From: Rotaria sordida
Lineage: Eukaryota; Rotifera; Eurotatoria; Philodinida; Philodinidae
DNA length: 64,000 nucleotides
NCBI GenBank assembly: GCA_905250125.1
Contig: CAJNOL010000119.1
Span: forward strand, 1-64,000
Direction of reading: 5' to 3'
Under the pieces are notes generated by a model. The model was given only the letters and a program-made list of their open reading frames with translations, searched no databases and had not been told where the DNA came from. The position numbers and the translations under genes were made by a program. Numbering within the stretch: the first letter of the stretch is position 1; every line of letters starts with the position of its first letter. This document shows, in pieces, positions 60,065 through 64,000 of the stretch.

Positions 60065-62581
60065 TAGTGAATATCAGAGGAACTAGCAAAATAATATAAT
60101 AACATGGAATATCGACAGGAATATTATAATAATAATAGTGCAGGTTACAAAACCAAAGACAAGCATTGATTACTTGGACATTGTAAGCCGAGTTAAGTAT
60201 TTTTGTGAAAAGAAAAAAAAATTGATCATCAACAGTAATGGAATCTGTGCTGCTTAACATTGCAACGAATATGTGGATAAAGTCTCGGCAAAAAAAAAAA
60301 AAGATTAAACAAGATGGTCTTAGGAATTTTTCGAATTATGATTTGTCTGAATGAGAATAATTTTCATCGACTATGATAATGCACTCAACAGTCGAAATGT
60401 TTGTCAGCAGATCTTGAGCTTTATTATGTTCGTACCCAAAACAAAAGTCGATTTTGCAAAGAAAATATTTATGAATTATCTTTTAACTAATTGTATCACA
60501 TAATATATGAAAATAGCGTAAAATGACAAGGGAATACTGTTATCATTAATTCTATATATTCCGAAAATCTGTATTTTCAACCGGATTCATAATTTTGAGG
60601 AATAGATACCAAAATAAAAATGCTCATTACTCTGATTAAAAATTTCGACGTTCAAACGTAGCCAATGTACCATTTTGGACACAATTCAAATACGAAATTT
60701 ATCGTCTTCATAATCGAAAACGTGATTTTATTTCTATGATAAGAATGAATATTGTTTAAATTTACTGTACTATATGATACGAGGCAAAGAATAAATTTTT
60801 CCAACAATCACTACTAGTATGACTGAGATATATAAAAATCACTCAAAATCCATAAAAAAATACTTCAATACGAATTTTTCTCATATACGCTGAATACTAT
60901 AGAGGTGTGAGAGGTGTGCAAAGTTCATTAAAATACTTGAAACTATAAATAAGAAGAACTTTGTTTGCCTGTCATGATATAAAACTAAGGCTTAAAGTTC
61001 AATAAATGTCAACTATATAGATCTAATAATGTCGTCATCGTCGCAAAATGACTTTCATATAGTACAATTAGAGTCAATTCGCAGTAATTTCAATAGCATC
61101 TAAGAGAAAAACTGAACTAATCTATAATATATTTGCATCGATCTTAATTGTGAAGTACTCTGCACGTTATAATCTTGCGTGACACATTGACATTATTTTT
61201 TCTTTTTGTCATCAACCAGAAATTTTCTGATGCTGATATTTTTAATGATAGTTGATCATAATGAATTGACTAGACGATCAAAGTTACATCTCAAATTGTA
61301 ATACTATAAAAGTTTGGATAAACAAGAGGTAATACAATTTTCTCATCTGTTTTTTTTTACGGATTTATCTCCTACACACTTACTTTCATTCTACAGTACC
61401 CTGGATCGCTTTTAGATGCATTGTTTAATCTCAAGATTATCTTTAATCTCGCATGACACAAAAATCGAACAATGACTGTATATCCGAGATTCAGAAAAGA
61501 TTATAAGAAAAATTGTGACAAAAATGCCAATCAATCATATATTCGAAAAGTGCAAATGCTTTGCTCTAATTCTTCCAATTTCCAAAATTTAAATGAGAAA
61601 AAAAAGGAAAACAATCGGTTATACGACATGTTTTAATATTAGATAACAGCAAACATCGATCTATTACACGTTACTTGCTTAGTATCTTACGATTTATCTA
61701 CGATAAATTTCAACTCAACGTGTTTAAGTTTATATAGATCACCTATTCTAAGAGATTAAAAAGTTAACATCGAATTGATCTATGTAAAAAGTGTCATGAC
61801 AAATTATACCATCTAGAAAAATGTTTCATTAAATTAAGAGTATATTAGAACAAGTCAAAAAAAAAAGTGTGATCCGATTCAGGATGTCAAATTAACATTA
61901 GTATTTTAAAAAAAAATGCTAATACTTTTAAGTATTAGTATTAAGACTAAGCGTAATGCTTTACTATTATTTTGCTTGAAAGTTATTTGATGATTGAGTA
62001 TTTATATTAAATTAACATTAGTTTTTTTAAAATCTAATATTTAATCAAACTATTCAAAAACAAAAGTCAAAATAAAATGCTTGTGCATCATATTTTTGAT
62101 GAAAACTTTCATGGGTAGTTAATCGCAACATAACACAAAGTTTTCGGAAGATTTTTCATTTGTGGGTTCCACGGATGTAAAAATCTTCTGAGAATTCTGT
62201 GTTTTTTTTACGGCTAAAATAATAACCTGCTGTTAAAGCCATCTTCAGTGACAATCAATGAGAGTTTTTGAGCAACTAAAATTAAAATGCTTGGATAAGA
62301 TCCAGCTGCAAAATTTTGCTAAAACAATATGCATTGTACTGACGAAATGAAAGAAATGTTTGCCATATAGAACCATAATATTGCATAAAATTCGTACAAT
62401 CTAATTGAGCTTAAGCAAAATAAACCCATGATAAATGACATAATGTTTTATTCTTTTAATAATCAACTTGAATTTCTATAACAGCGACAGATTGATTCAA
62501 TCATAGTAAATAATCGAATATATCTCAATGTCTTTGGTTGTAAACATTGCACGACATGTCACCATGATGTTGTTGGGGAAT
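60065..62581. other. Intergenic, no gene seen
   Basis: AT-rich. Short hairpins at about 61916-61945 (aatgctaatacttttaagtattagtatt) and 62134-62202 (acacaaagttttcggaagat pairing with atcttctgagaattctgtgt). No gene. Confidence 0.5.
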
Positions 62582-62943
62582 TTAAATAACATCATAAACA
62601 TAATCTGGATTTAATTTTTGCACTTCGTTTAATAAAACTTCTTCGTCATTCTCATAGACTGTTCCTCCACTCTTTTGAAATGGATTATAAGCATTATTTT
62701 GTGCCCTGATCGATTTCTATTGGTAAATTGAAACGATCAAATATTACTAAAATTTTCGCGACAATTTGGACACGTGTTTTGATGGTCATCATGTAAATCA
62801 GTATCTGTATGTAACGATGAAATATATTTCAAAGATGAGACTAGTAAAAACCTTAAAGTATTCATGTCTATGCTCTGTTCGTATGAAGTTATGATTATTT
62901 CATAACGCTCCGGAATCAACCTATCTTGAGCACTCACTATCTT
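62582..62943 (-). pseudogene. Coding remnants with a Cys-x2-Cys motif
   Basis: Two frames look protein-like. 62937-62737 ends DDHQNTCPNCRENFSNI before a stop. 62697-62582 reads NAYNPFQKSGGTVYENDEEV and LLNEVQKLNPDYVYDVI, then a stop. CPNCxxxF could be half of a RING/zinc finger. The frames do not join without a frameshift or an intron I cannot define. The upstream part lies in a foldback arm, so this is probably captured or decayed coding DNA. Confidence 0.35.
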
Positions 62944-63205
62944 AAGAAAAAATTAGTTTAAACTGACATTCTTTTTAGAATATTCTAATGACTTCAATAT
63001 CTATCTATGAGCAAAGTTTCCGATAAACAGCTCATAGAACGATCTTTTATAAATATCACGTCTAGAGTACGAAAGTTCAATCAAGCGACCATAACTTCAG
63101 ATGAATAGGGCATATACATGAATACTTTAAGATTTCTATTAGCTTCATCAAGTTCCATTGATGAGTAAAATATCAGCTCAATTGATGATGATTTACACTT
63201 GGAAA
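62800..63205. repeat. Foldback repeat with about 135-bp arms
   Basis: The left arm (about 62802-62937), read in reverse, contains cataacttcatacgaacagag, catagacatgaatactttaa and ggtttttactagtctcatc. The right arm (about 63067-63200) contains cataacttcagatgaatagg, catatacatgaatactttaa and gatttctattagcttcatc. The loop is about 130 bp. Confidence 0.7.
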
Positions 63206-64000
63206 GGTTCTATCGTAAGAAAGATTAAAAAAAATGCCGTTTTCTCTTATAATAATGTATGATTATATGTATTAAGAATGAATTTACAATACGTTAATGG
63301 TTAAAACCTATCTATCAATATAAATAGAAATTTTTAAATAATTTATTTCTACTGATTCAATCTCATTTTGTACTTTATATCCTATGATTCACCGTTATTG
63401 ACTGAAGTTTTTCTATTATATGTTGCATTAGTATAAAACTAGCAAAGTTATAATAAAAATGAAAATAATATCTGAGTGTTAAGTTTCACTTTGTAATAAT
63501 TATATGATACATATGTAGATTTAAAATTATGATAATTACAGAACAATATTAAAGGAAGTTCATTGCTTCTTCAAAAAAAGAAAACTATATATTAATTTTA
63601 AAAAGTATCATTTTTGTTATTATTATATCAAATATCAAGATGAAAATTAATATTGTTCGGTGCACTCTTCTTCTAAATTATACTAGTTCAACAAAAGAAA
63701 ATATTGCGAGCTTGTCATTTAAATTGATGATGATCACTACGATTGAAGTCGTATACCACTAATCAATGTTGTGGTTATTAGCTTTTTATTTTTATATCAA
63801 ATGTCTTGTTTTAAAGATTCTTTCTTGTCAAAAGAATACATTAATATTCATCATATTTCATGACGTTATTGTTATAAATTTTCTTGTTAGAATTAAAAGA
63901 AAAGTCATTGTGTTTTGTTTTTTCTCATAAGTTGTCTATTTTGTTTCAAAATAAACACAAAGAAGCAAAAAATTCAAGAATACAAAAAGGCACTCAATAT
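63206..64000. other. Intergenic to window end, no gene seen
   Basis: AT-rich; no convincing frame or repeat. Confidence 0.5.

Noticed and set aside
1..64000. CRISPR arrays, bacterial operons, Shine-Dalgarno sites, standard tRNA or rRNA genes
   Set aside because: Intron-rich animal DNA; no regularly spaced direct repeats with unique spacers, and no complete cloverleaf or rRNA sequence recognised. The tRNA-like start at 35091 lacks a proper acceptor stem.

Overview
The window looks like nuclear DNA of a bdelloid rotifer (Adineta/Rotaria type). The sequence is very AT-rich with long empty spacers. Most introns are about 50-80 bp with GT-AG ends. Two gene types expanded in bdelloids are present: an ADP-ribosyltransferase fused to kinesin-light-chain-type TPRs, and an F-box/LRR gene in which each LRR is its own 84-nt exon. 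The organism call is an inference from gene content and family recollection; no search was run.

Layout. 77-4709 (+): a ten-exon NEK4-like protein kinase with a palindromic MITE in intron 4. 5450-5720: a frameshifted hAT transposase remnant. 6150-6846 (-): two small hydrophilic ORFs in tandem. 8530-10173 (-): a GNAT acetyltransferase of a fungal-looking subfamily, with a foldback element in its intron and a stop codon or short intron near its start. 11308-13217 (-): a seven-exon zona-pellucida-domain membrane protein with a furin site. 15032-18884: a Tc1/mariner-superfamily element with about 435-bp inverted termini, whose right terminus is itself split by a second 832-bp TA-flanked element. 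22575-23615 (+): a single-exon class A GPCR. 24961-26631 (+): a nine-exon seven-helix membrane protein of unknown family. 26632-33646: 7 kb with only simple repeats and a foldback.

33647-36217 (+): a FAM124-family protein with a candidate PP1-docking motif and a possible tRNA-derived SINE in its intron. 38919-39320 (-): an orphan 133-aa ORF with a likely 5'UTR intron. 41010-47731 (+): an F-box/RNI-type LRR gene of 16 exons. Its penultimate exon is cut cleanly by a hAT-like element with an 8-bp target duplication, and that element carries a nested TA-flanked mariner-type MITE. 48568-48894 (-): a SAM-like ORF. 52030-53345: an AT-rich satellite. 54022-56347 (-): the ART-TPR gene, which contains a 10-N assembly gap and has Ile where the family's catalytic Arg is expected. 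56348-64000: non-coding DNA with two further MITEs and a foldback carrying coding remnants.

The cellular genes show no operon-like functional link. The window's theme is mobile DNA invading introns, exons and other elements next to fast-evolving, repeat-built (LRR, TPR) genes. The best-supported new observations are the two sets of nested transposons with readable target duplications, the disruption of one 84-nt LRR exon, the altered ART motif, the seven-helix orphan gene, and a dispersed foldback family of degenerate GTGTGGGTGTGG sequence that resembles the bdelloid telomere repeat.
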